The notes under the pieces: model-generated
Told to the model about the DNA's origin: nothing
What the model saw: the letters and a program-made list of their open reading frames with translations, nothing else
The model's database searches: none
Shown here: positions 1 through 5,861 of the stretch, piece by piece
Numbering within the stretch: position 1 is the stretch's first letter
Layout of the letters: the number at the start of each line of letters is the position of its first letter
Assembly: GCA_005779345.1 (NCBI GenBank)
Contig: SXJQ01000116.1
Coordinates: 1-16,421 of the forward strand
Length of the DNA stretch: 16,421 bases
Direction: 5' to 3'
DNA from: Actinomycetota bacterium
GTDB lineage: Bacteria > Actinomycetota > Acidimicrobiia > IMCC26256 > PALSA-610
Translations under genes and position numbers: made by a program

Positions 1-855
1 CGTGCCCAAACTCACGAACTGTGCCGGCTGCTCGGGTGGGCTCCGGTTGCCGACCCGATGAACGACGACCGGGCGTTCACGCGGGTCTGGCTGCGGCGCG
101 AAGTCATCCCGCGGCTCGAGGCCGGCGCCGATCGCGATCTCATCGGTGTGCTCGGCCGACAGGCGCGCGTCCTGCGTGACGAGTCCGACCTGCTCGACTC
201 GCTCGCCGACGAAGCGCTCGCGCCGGCGATGGCGGCCGACCATTCGCTCGCGTGCGCCGCGTTGTGCACGGTGCCGATCGCGCTCGCCCGGCGAATGGTG
301 CGACGTTGGTTGCCGAGCGCGGTCGCGGCCGATCACGTCGACGCGGTCGTCGCGGTGGCCCGCGGCGAGCGCCGCGCCACGAACCTCCTGGGCGGGCTGA
401 GCGTTCGCCGCACGTCGGGGCGTCTCGTCGTCGAGCGGGTCGAGCAGATCGGGAGCACGCCTCCCGATCGGGCGGCACCGGTGTCGTTGACGGTTCCGGG
501 CGAAGGCCGTTTCGGCGAGGTGGTGGTTCGTGCCCGGGTGGAGCGGGCCGCGCCGGCGGGGTGGCCCGACGGCCGCTCGGTCGCGGTGCTCGATGCCGAC
601 ATCGTCGGCGAGGAACTGGTCGTTCGGGCCGCCCGACCCGACGAGCGATTCCGACCGCTCGGCCTCGCGGGGACCAAGACCGTCGCGCGGGCCCGCGCCG
701 AGTCGGGCTTCGGCGCGGCGCGCCACGCGACGGTGCCGGTGGTGGCGCGCGCCGACGGAGAGATCGTGTGGGTGCTCGGCTACCGTGGCGCGCACCGAGC
801 CCGAGTGACCACCCGTACCCGCCGGTACTGCTGGTTGAGCGTCGCGGACCGGTGA
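1..855 (+). CDS. tilS: tRNA(Ile)-lysidine synthase TilS, 3' part (5' end outside window)
   Basis: The reading frame is open from base 1 and ends at TGA 853-855, giving 284 visible residues. TilS converts the wobble cytidine of the CAU anticodon of tRNA-Ile to lysidine, so that AUA is read as isoleucine. Early in the visible part, the DPMNDDRAFTRVWLRREVIPRLE region (residues 19-41) matches the conserved TilS segment that follows the PP-loop ATPase domain. The last ~80 residues (from DERFRPLGLAGTKTVARA) match the TilS C-terminal substrate-binding domain. The PP-loop with its SGGxDS ATP-binding motif lies upstream of the window and cannot be checked. tilS directly before hpt is the usual actinobacterial arrangement, which supports the call. 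The stop overlaps a possible GTG start (852) for hpt. Confidence 0.9.
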   Translation, partial: RAQTHELCRLLGWAPVADPMNDDRAFTRVWLRREVIPRLEAGADRDLIGVLGRQARVLRDESDLLDSLADEALAPAMAADHSLACAALCTVPIALARRMVRRWLPSAVAADHVDAVVAVARGERRATNLLGGLSVRRTSGRLVVERVEQIGSTPPDRAAPVSLTVPGEGRFGEVVVRARVERAAPAGWPDGRSVAVLDADIVGEELVVRAARPDERFRPLGLAGTKTVARARAESGFGAARHATVPVVARADGEIVWVLGYRGAHRARVTTRTRRYCWLSVADR

Positions 856-884
856 CCCCACCCACGAGCGAGGCCCGGAACGGC

Positions 885-1421
885 ATGAACGATCCCCGCA
901 TCGGTCGGATCCTCGTGGGCGCCGACGAACTCCAGGCCCGGATCGCGGCGCTCGGCAAGGAGATCACCGCGGACTACGCCGACGATCCTCCGCTGCTGGT
1001 CGCGGTGCTGAAGGGCGCCTTCATGTTCATGGCCGACCTCGCCAAGGCGATCGACCTGCCGGTCGAGGTCGACTTCATGGCCGTGTCGTCGTACGGCGCG
1101 GCGACGCGCAGCAGCGGCGTCGTGCGCATCGTGAAGGATCTCGATCTCGATCTCGGCGGGCGCCACGTGCTGATCGTCGAAGACATCATCGACTCGGGCC
1201 TCACGCTCCAGTATCTACGCAAGAACCTCCTCGCGCGCAGTCCGGCTTCGGTCGAGGTCTGCGCGCTGCTCGTCAAGGACGGCCTGCAGAAGGTGGATCC
1301 TGCCCTCAAGTACGAGGGGTTCCGTATCCCGCCCGACTTCGTCGTCGGCTACGGACTCGATGCTGCGGAGCGGTACCGCAACCTGCCGTTCATCGCCGAG
1401 TTCCTCCCCGACGCGGTCTGA
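885..1421 (+). CDS. hpt: hypoxanthine (guanine) phosphoribosyltransferase
   Basis: This 178-residue purine salvage enzyme transfers the phosphoribosyl group of PRPP to hypoxanthine or guanine in the cytosol. The PRPP-binding loop is VLIVEDIIDSGLT at residues 95-107, with the acidic ED pair (99-100) typical of the family. The flexible-loop SSYG is at 68-71, the VLKGA motif at 41-45, and the purine-binding end reads DFVVGYGLD near the C terminus. The length fits bacterial Hpt (about 175-200). I chose ATG 885 because the protein then begins like family members (RIGRILVGADELQARI). GTG 852 is in frame, adds 11 residues and would overlap the tilS stop by four bases, so it is a real alternative. Neither start has a strong Shine-Dalgarno sequence. 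In mycobacteria ftsH follows hpt; here folE follows after 15 bases. Confidence 0.95.
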   Translation: MNDPRIGRILVGADELQARIAALGKEITADYADDPPLLVAVLKGAFMFMADLAKAIDLPVEVDFMAVSSYGAATRSSGVVRIVKDLDLDLGGRHVLIVEDIIDSGLTLQYLRKNLLARSPASVEVCALLVKDGLQKVDPALKYEGFRIPPDFVVGYGLDAAERYRNLPFIAEFLPDAV

Positions 1422-1436
1422 CCGAGGTGGCCGATC

Positions 1437-2048
1437 ATGGGTGATGTCATCGGTATCCCGTTCGATGCGCCGGAGATCGACAAGCCCCGCATCGCGGCCG
1501 CGGTCCGCGAGATTCTCGCGGCGATCGGCGAGGACCCCGAACGTGACGGCCTGCAACGCACGCCCGAACGCGTCGCCGAGATGTACGCGGAGATCTGCGG
1601 CGGTTTGCGCGAAGACCCTGCCCGGCATCTCACGGTCACCTTCGAGGCCGAGCACGACGAGATGGTGATGGTGCGCGACATCCCCCTCTACAGCATCTGC
1701 GAGCACCACCTCGTCCCGTTCGCGGGCCGGGCACACGTCGCGTACATCCCCGGCCACGACGGGCGCATCACGGGGCTGTCGAAGCTCGCCCGCCTCGTCG
1801 ACGGGTACTCCAAGCGGCCGCAGGTGCAAGAGCGGCTCACGTCGCAGGTGGCCGACGCCATGGTGTTGGCGCTCGAGCCCCGTGGCGTGCTCGTCGTGAT
1901 CGAGGCCGAGCACATGTGCATGAGCATGCGTGGCGTCCGCAAACCCGGATCGACGACGCTGACCTCGGCCGTGCGGGGCATCTTCAAGGAGAATGCGGCC
2001 ACCCGGGCCGAGGCGATGTCGATGATCGGGCTGGGCGTCCCGCGGTAG
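1437..2048 (+). CDS. folE: GTP cyclohydrolase I
   Basis: FolE converts GTP to 7,8-dihydroneopterin triphosphate, the first step of folate synthesis, as a homodecamer in related bacteria. The 203-residue length is typical. The zinc ligands expected for type I enzymes are present: C88 and H91 in SICEHHLVPF, and C161 in AEHMCMSMRGV. The QRTPERVAEMY helix (near residues 36-46) and the GLSKLARLVD segment are also conserved. The start ATG 1437 is preceded by GAGGTGG at 1424-1430 with 6-base spacing, one of the clearest ribosome binding sites in the window. The gene follows hpt by 15 bases and is probably cotranscribed with tilS-hpt. The next gene, folP, seems to have its own promoter despite the short 29-base gap. 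Confidence 0.97.
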   Translation: MGDVIGIPFDAPEIDKPRIAAAVREILAAIGEDPERDGLQRTPERVAEMYAEICGGLREDPARHLTVTFEAEHDEMVMVRDIPLYSICEHHLVPFAGRAHVAYIPGHDGRITGLSKLARLVDGYSKRPQVQERLTSQVADAMVLALEPRGVLVVIEAEHMCMSMRGVRKPGSTTLTSAVRGIFKENAATRAEAMSMIGLGVPR

Positions 2049-2063
2049 CGGACCCGCCCCCCG

Positions 2064-2076
2064 ATTATCCTCGCCG
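2064..2076 (+). promoter_or_regulatory. candidate leaderless promoter of folP
   Basis: The sequence ATTATCCTCGCCG contains a TANNNT-type -10 box, TATCCT, at 2066-2071. Six bases then separate it from the GTG start of folP at 2078, which is about where transcription would begin. No Shine-Dalgarno sequence precedes the start, which fits leaderless initiation, common in Actinobacteria. The same 13 bases with one mismatch occur in front of the prenyl synthase gene (minus strand, 15863-15851). No convincing -35 box is visible. The start site is inferred from spacing only. Confidence 0.5.
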
Positions 2077-2077
2077 T

Positions 2078-2917
2078 GTGCCATTCACGTTCAGCGATCT
2101 CCCCGCGCGAGCGGTGATGGGAATCGTCAACGTCACCCCCGATTCGTTCTCCGACGGCGGACGGTTCTTCGCGACCGACGCGGCCGTCGGCCATGCGCTC
2201 GAACTCGCAGCCGCGGGTGCCGTCGCCCTCGATGTCGGGGGTGAATCGACCCGACCGGGCGCCGATCCGGTCGACGTCGCCGAGGACCTGCGCCGGATCG
2301 TCCCGGTGATCGGCGAGCTCGCCGCCGCGGTCGGTGCCGGCGTCGCGATCAGCGTCGACACCACCAAGCCCGAGGTCGCGCGAGCCGCGCTCGCCGCGGG
2401 CGCGACGATCGTCAACGACGTCACCGGCGGTCGCGATCCCGAATTGCTCGCGACGGTTGCCGACCACGACGCGGGGGTCGTGTTGATGCACATGCAGGGC
2501 GAGCCCCGCACGATGCAACTCGCGCCCCACTACGACGACGTCGTCGTCGAGGTCGGCGACTACCTCGCGGCGCGCGTCGACGCGGCCGTCGTCGCGGGGA
2601 TCGCGCGCGACGCGATCGTCGCCGACCCCGGCATCGGTTTCGGCAAGACGGCACACCACAACCGCGTCTTGCTCGCGCACCTCGGCGAACTTGCCGAGCG
2701 TGCGGGTGTGCCGTTGCTCGTCGGTGTGTCGCGCAAGCGAATGCTCGTCGACATCGTCGGCGAGGATCTCGACGCCCGCGACGACGCCACCCTCGCGACG
2801 ACGGTCTTGGCCTTCGTGCAGGGCGCGGCGATCGTTCGGGTCCACGACGTCTCTCGCTCGGTGGCGGCCGCAGCGTGGCTCGACACCATCGCGACGAACG
2901 GGAAAGAAGCGGCATGA
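2078..2917 (+). CDS. folP: dihydropteroate synthase
   Basis: FolP condenses 6-hydroxymethyl-dihydropterin diphosphate with p-aminobenzoate to dihydropteroate; it is the sulfonamide target. The product is a 279-residue TIM barrel with the family motifs in order: GIVNVTPDSFSDGG (15-28), DVGGESTRPGA, ISVDTTKPEVA, IVNDVTGG, LMHMQGEPRTMQ, IVADPGIGFGK, GVSRKRML and IVRVHDV. All pterin- and phosphate-binding signatures look intact. The start is GTG 2078, the in-frame start that places the first motif near the N terminus as usual. No ribosome binding site is visible, but a TATCCT box lies six bases upstream. The last codons overlap the next gene by ATGA (2914-2917), so the two are probably translationally coupled. 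Confidence 0.97.
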   Translation: MPFTFSDLPARAVMGIVNVTPDSFSDGGRFFATDAAVGHALELAAAGAVALDVGGESTRPGADPVDVAEDLRRIVPVIGELAAAVGAGVAISVDTTKPEVARAALAAGATIVNDVTGGRDPELLATVADHDAGVVLMHMQGEPRTMQLAPHYDDVVVEVGDYLAARVDAAVVAGIARDAIVADPGIGFGKTAHHNRVLLAHLGELAERAGVPLLVGVSRKRMLVDIVGEDLDARDDATLATTVLAFVQGAAIVRVHDVSRSVAAAAWLDTIATNGKEAA

Positions 2918-3438
2918 CGCTGCGCGGTAAGTGGGCCCAAGGGCTCCAACCCCGGAACTTCACCTGGATCATCAAGGATCGGCTCGCCGCGGCGGAGCGC
3001 CCGGGCGGCTTCTCCCGCAACCATCGCAAGGTCCGGCGCCAGGAGGAGCTCATCTGGCTGCGCTCCAACGGATTCACCCGGATCGTGAGCCTGCTCGACT
3101 CGCCCCACAACCTCCAGGCGTACGCGGAGGCCGGCCTCGTCGGCGAACATCTCCCGCTCGGTAAGCACGACGAACTCGTCCCGCGCCTGCACGCGATCTA
3201 TTCGCGCCTCGCGAAGTGGACCGACGACCCCGAGGAGAAGTTGTTCATCCACCAGGAGGAGTTCGGCGACCGGCTACTCGGCGTGCTCGCCGGCTACTTG
3301 CTGTACGCGGGTCTCGTCGAGACGGGTCCGCACGCCATCGGGATCATCGAGCAACTCACGAACCGCACCCTCGGTGCCGCCGGCCGCGAGTTCGTCTCGG
3401 CCACCCTCGACGCCGGCCTCCGCCGCAAGACCGCGTAG
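2914..3438 (+). CDS. dual-specificity/tyrosine phosphatase-like protein lacking the catalytic cysteine
   Basis: This 174-residue protein is not a standard member of the locus. Its N-terminal half has the pattern I associate with small phosphatases of the dual-specificity superfamily: NFTWIIKDRLAAAERPG (15-31), then EELIWLRSNGFTRIVSLLD (44-62), then a strand ending LPLG (80-83). The segment that should carry the HCxxGxxR loop reads HQEEFGDR (113-120). The arginine aligns, but the nucleophilic cysteine is Gln114 and the loop glycine is Phe117. It is followed by a helix (LLGVLAGYLLYAGLV) as in active enzymes. I infer a pseudophosphatase, perhaps a phospho-ligand binder or scaffold. A Shine-Dalgarno-like GGGAAAG lies upstream, and the start overlaps the folP stop (ATGA), so it is likely in the folP transcript. 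There are no membrane segments or signal peptide. The function is unknown. Confidence 0.75.
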   Translation: MTLRGKWAQGLQPRNFTWIIKDRLAAAERPGGFSRNHRKVRRQEELIWLRSNGFTRIVSLLDSPHNLQAYAEAGLVGEHLPLGKHDELVPRLHAIYSRLAKWTDDPEEKLFIHQEEFGDRLLGVLAGYLLYAGLVETGPHAIGIIEQLTNRTLGAAGREFVSATLDAGLRRKTA

Positions 3439-3445
3439 GGCGCGC

Positions 3446-3457
3446 CGTCCGCGGACG
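3446..3457. repeat. 12-bp perfect palindrome between convergent genes
   Basis: CGTCCGCGGACG is fully self-complementary and sits in the 29-base gap between the convergent ends of the phosphatase-like gene and pyk. It could form only a short stem (4 bp with a 4-base loop) and has no T-run on either side. It is therefore at best a weak bidirectional termination signal. In such GC-rich DNA a 12-bp palindrome may also be chance. Confidence 0.35.
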
Positions 3458-3467
3458 CGGGCGGCGG

Positions 3468-4877
3468 TCACGCGCGGACGACGCGGACGGTGTCGGTGCT
3501 GCCGGCGCGTGGGCCGGCGCTGCCGAACACCACCGCGACGAGATCGCCCGCGTTCGCGAGGCCCGCGTGCAGGGTGGCGCGTACGGCGAGTCGGAGTTGT
3601 TCGTCGCCGTCGGCGACGTCGGGGACCTCGAGCGGGTGCACGCCCCAGGTGAGCGCGAGACCACCCAACACGGCGGCGCTCGGTGAGATCCCCGCGATCG
3701 GCATGCTCGGTCGGTAGGCGGCGACCCGTCGTGCGGTCGACCCGCTGCGCGTCGGGCAGATGATCGCACCGACACCGAGGTCTTCGGCCGCCTGCACGCT
3801 CGCGTGCGCGACCGCCCACGCGACGCGATCGGAGTCGGTGTGCACGCCGGCGGGATCGACGCGTTGGCGCGGCCAACTCTCGGCCGACTCGGCGACCTCG
3901 GCCATCGTGCGGACCGTATCGGCAGCGAAGAGCCCGACCGCGGTCTCTTCGGAGAGCATGAGCGCGTCGGTCCCGTCGAGGACCGCGTTGGCGACATCGT
4001 TCACCTCTGCGCGCGTCGGCAGCGGTGAACGGGTCATCGACTCGAGCATCTGGGTCGCGGTGATCACCGGCTTACCCGACATGTTGCAGAACCGGATGAT
4101 CTCCTTCTGCAAGAGCGGCACGCGCCGCGCGGGGACTTGGATGCCCAGGTCGCCGCGGGCGACCATCACGGCATCAGCGGCACCGACGATGCCGGCGAGA
4201 TGATCCAGTGCGCTCGCGGTCTCGATCTTGGCGACCAGGTTGGGTCGGTGCCCGCGCCTCGGGAGGCGCTGGATGACACCCTCGATGTCTTCGGGTCGTC
4301 GGACGAAGGAAAGCCCGACGTAGTCGGCCTTGATCGCGATCGCCAGGTCGAGCGACGCAGCGTCGCTTTCGGTGAACGGATCGACGAAGTGTTCGGCGCG
4401 CGGGAGGTGCATACCCTTGCGGCTCCGGAGCGTTCCTGCCCGCACGACCTCGGTACGAACATCGCCGTCGTCGACACCGACGACGCGCAACACGATCGCC
4501 CCGTCCGCGAGGAAGACCTCATCGCCGACGCGAACCCAGCGCGACAGGTCGGGGATCGTCGTGGTCACGCGCGTCGCGTCGCCGTCGACCGGTTGGGTGG
4601 TGAGCACGAACTCGCGACCGCATTCGAGCTCGACCGCACCGTTTGCGATCGGACCGCTGCGCATCTTGGGACCCGGCAGATCGACGAGCACGCCGACCGA
4701 GCGCCCCAGTTGGTCGGCGGTGGCGCGCGCGAGCGCGGCGTTGGCGATGTGGCTCTCGGCGTCGCCGTGAGCCGCATTGAGGCGCACGACGTCGACGCCG
4801 GCCGATACGAGCGCCTGCATGGTGTCGGGGGCATTCGTCGCGGGGCCGATCGTCGCGACGATCTTCGTACGTCTCAT
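3468..4877 (-). CDS. pyk: pyruvate kinase
   Basis: The enzyme makes pyruvate and ATP from phosphoenolpyruvate and ADP in glycolysis. It is 469 residues, the usual bacterial length. The start MRRTKIVATIGPA (1-13) is canonical. The core has the catalytic VAKIETASAL region, MVARGDLGIQVP, GKPVITATQMLESM, PTRAEVNDVANAVLDG and MLSEETAVG, followed by a full C-terminal domain. Two features stand out. The loop normally RLNFSHG reads RLNAAHG (32-38), so the serine that binds K+ in characterised enzymes is Ala36. The position that separates K+-dependent (Glu) from K+-independent (Lys) enzymes is Lys71, in DLPGPKMR. Start ATG 4877 has GGGGAG nine bases upstream. It is transcribed against its neighbours and is divergent from folB with only 33 bp between starts. 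Confidence 0.93.
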   Translation of the reverse strand: MRRTKIVATIGPATNAPDTMQALVSAGVDVVRLNAAHGDAESHIANAALARATADQLGRSVGVLVDLPGPKMRSGPIANGAVELECGREFVLTTQPVDGDATRVTTTIPDLSRWVRVGDEVFLADGAIVLRVVGVDDGDVRTEVVRAGTLRSRKGMHLPRAEHFVDPFTESDAASLDLAIAIKADYVGLSFVRRPEDIEGVIQRLPRRGHRPNLVAKIETASALDHLAGIVGAADAVMVARGDLGIQVPARRVPLLQKEIIRFCNMSGKPVITATQMLESMTRSPLPTRAEVNDVANAVLDGTDALMLSEETAVGLFAADTVRTMAEVAESAESWPRQRVDPAGVHTDSDRVAWAVAHASVQAAEDLGVGAIICPTRSGSTARRVAAYRPSMPIAGISPSAAVLGGLALTWGVHPLEVPDVADGDEQLRLAVRATLHAGLANAGDLVAVVFGSAGPRAGSTDTVRVVRA

Positions 4878-4897
4878 CGGTGCATTCTCCCCTGTCC

Positions 4898-4903
4898 TAG
4901 GGT
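4898..4903 (+). promoter_or_regulatory. candidate -10 box of folB (leaderless)
   Basis: TAGGGT (TANNNT type) lies seven bases before ATG 4911, in the 33-bp gap between the divergent starts of pyk and folB. No ribosome binding site for folB is visible, so a transcript starting at or next to the ATG is plausible. The core CCTAGG is palindromic, so the same bases would lie in the pyk upstream region. Any pyk -35/-10 signals would have to overlap the folB promoter or coding start. Confidence 0.35.
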
Positions 4904-4910
4904 CGTGACG

Positions 4911-5261
4911 ATGGATCGCATCCTCATTCCCGGTCTGCGTGAGCTCGGCGTGCACGGCGTGCTGCCCGAGGAACGGCAACGACCCCAACCGTTCGAGGTG
5001 GATCTCGAGCTCTGGGTCGATGTGCGCAAGGCCGGCGACTCCGACGAACTCGACGACACCGTCGACTACGCGGCGGTGTGCGAGGCGGTGAGTCGCGTCG
5101 TGTCGTCGGAGAGCTACCTGCTCCTCGAACGGCTCGCGACGCGGATCTCGGAGGTCTGCAAGGCCGATCCGCGCGTCCACAAGGCGATCGTCGAAGTGCG
5201 CAAGCTGCACCCGCCGGTCCGCGCGCAGGTGAGCCACGTCGCGGTGCGCATCGAACGGTGA
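4911..5261 (+). CDS. folB: dihydroneopterin aldolase
   Basis: FolB cleaves 7,8-dihydroneopterin to 6-hydroxymethyl-dihydropterin and glycolaldehyde, the step before FolK. The 116-residue product has the family signature GVHGVLPEER (13-22), with the conserved glutamate. It also has the DDTVDYAAVCEAV helix start, the LLLERLATRI segment, and the strand VEVRKLHPPV carrying Lys98, the expected catalytic lysine. Start ATG 4911 gives the normal N terminus (RILIPGLRELGVHG). An in-frame GTG at 4905 is possible but adds only two residues. folK follows with a four-base GTGA overlap, so the two are coupled and probably form their own short transcript. Confidence 0.96.
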   Translation: MDRILIPGLRELGVHGVLPEERQRPQPFEVDLELWVDVRKAGDSDELDDTVDYAAVCEAVSRVVSSESYLLLERLATRISEVCKADPRVHKAIVEVRKLHPPVRAQVSHVAVRIER

Positions 5262-5737
5262 CGCTCGTGCGTTCGTATCTGGCGCTCGGCTCCAATCTGG
5301 GTGACCGACTCGCGCAGCTGCGCGCGGCGGTCGAGGGTCTCCTCGCTCACCCGGCGATCGTCGTCGTGGCCGTGTCGCGGGTGTACGAGACCGATCCGGT
5401 CGGCGGGCCAGTGCAGGACGACTACCTCAACGCGGTGGTCGCGATCGACACCGATCTCACCCCGCTCGAACTGCTCGCCGTGGCGCAGGACCTCGAGGCG
5501 GCGGCGGCGCGCGTGCGGGGCGAGCGATGGGGCCCGCGCACGCTCGATGTCGACGTGCTCCTCTACGACGCGGTCGAATCCGACGACCCGACCCTGACGT
5601 TGCCGCACCCGCGGATGTGGGAGCGCGGCTTCGTGCTGGCACCGTTGCGCGACGTCGCTCCGGATCTCGTGCCCGAAGTCACCGCGGCGCTCACGGCGGG
5701 GGTCCGGCCCGTGCCCGGAGTCGACCTGCGGCGATAG
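5258..5737 (+). CDS. folK: 2-amino-4-hydroxy-6-hydroxymethyldihydropteridine diphosphokinase (HPPK)
   Basis: FolK transfers diphosphate from ATP to 6-hydroxymethyl-dihydropterin, making the substrate of FolP. The 159-residue product shows LALGSNLGDRLAQL near the N terminus and VYETDPVGGPVQDDYLNAV in the middle. It also has the catalytic block RWGPRTLDVDVLLY with the two aspartates that bind Mg-ATP, then LPHPRMWERGFVLAPLRDVAPD. All conserved parts appear intact. GTG 5258 overlaps the folB stop (GTGA); GTG 5267 in the same frame is the alternative. Together with folE, folP and folB this completes the pterin branch of folate synthesis within 4.3 kb, interrupted only by pyk and the phosphatase-like gene. 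Confidence 0.96.
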   Translation: MTLVRSYLALGSNLGDRLAQLRAAVEGLLAHPAIVVVAVSRVYETDPVGGPVQDDYLNAVVAIDTDLTPLELLAVAQDLEAAAARVRGERWGPRTLDVDVLLYDAVESDDPTLTLPHPRMWERGFVLAPLRDVAPDLVPEVTAALTAGVRPVPGVDLRR

Positions 5738-5740
5738 CCT
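5735..5740 (+). promoter_or_regulatory. possible -10 box upstream of the DUF2520 gene
   Basis: TAGCCT begins at the folK stop codon (TAG 5735-5737) and lies 33 bases before a short upstream ORF at 5774. It has the same hexamer as the candidate promoter of the prenyl synthase gene. Because the TAG is fixed by the stop codon, the match is less informative than the others. Confidence 0.25.
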
Positions 5741-5773
5741 CCGGGCGACGTCGGCGACGGGAGCGGGGAGGCC

Positions 5774-5833
5774 GTGGACCACGACCCCGGAACCCCCGAG
5801 ATCCGAGTGACCCGCGGGACCTCGGCCCAGTGA
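5774..5833 (+). CDS. possible 19-residue upstream ORF coupled to the DUF2520 gene
   Basis: GTG 5774 opens a 19-codon frame (MDHDPGTPEIRVTRGTSAQ, read with a GTG start) ending at TGA 5831-5833. That stop overlaps the first GTG of the DUF2520 gene as GTGA, the same geometry used by real gene pairs in this window. The 5757-5771 stretch before it is purine-rich (GGGAG at 5759-5763, then GGGGAGG), a plausible ribosome binding region. The downstream gene has no good binding site of its own. The peptide resembles nothing I know. It may be a coupling leader or simply chance, and codon bias cannot be judged at this length. Confidence 0.3.
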   Translation: MDHDPGTPEIRVTRGTSAQ

Positions 5834-5861
5834 CCGGCCCAGTGACCGGCCCAGTGACCGG
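5823..5861 (+). repeat. tandem 12-bp repeat (3 perfect copies) over the DUF2520 start
   Basis: The unit CGGCCCAGTGAC occurs at 5823-5834, 5835-5846 and 5847-5858 with no mismatch, followed by a partial CGG. Each copy contributes an in-frame GTG (5830, 5842, 5854), so the protein can begin VTGPVTGPVTG or at either later GTG. The unit is a multiple of three, so gain or loss of copies would not change the frame. Confidence 0.9.

Noticed and set aside
252..884. Hpt frame open far upstream into tilS, suggesting a fusion
   Set aside because: The upstream part is an Arg/Gly-rich shadow of tilS. Hpt family similarity begins only at ATG 885, or at most at GTG 852.
3446..3457. Palindrome as a true bidirectional terminator
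   Set aside because: The stem would be only four base pairs with no T-run; kept as a repeat at low confidence.
5823..5861. Repeat cluster as CRISPR or replication iterons
   Set aside because: Only three contiguous 12-bp units with no spacers, no cas genes and no replication genes nearby; it overlaps a translation start.
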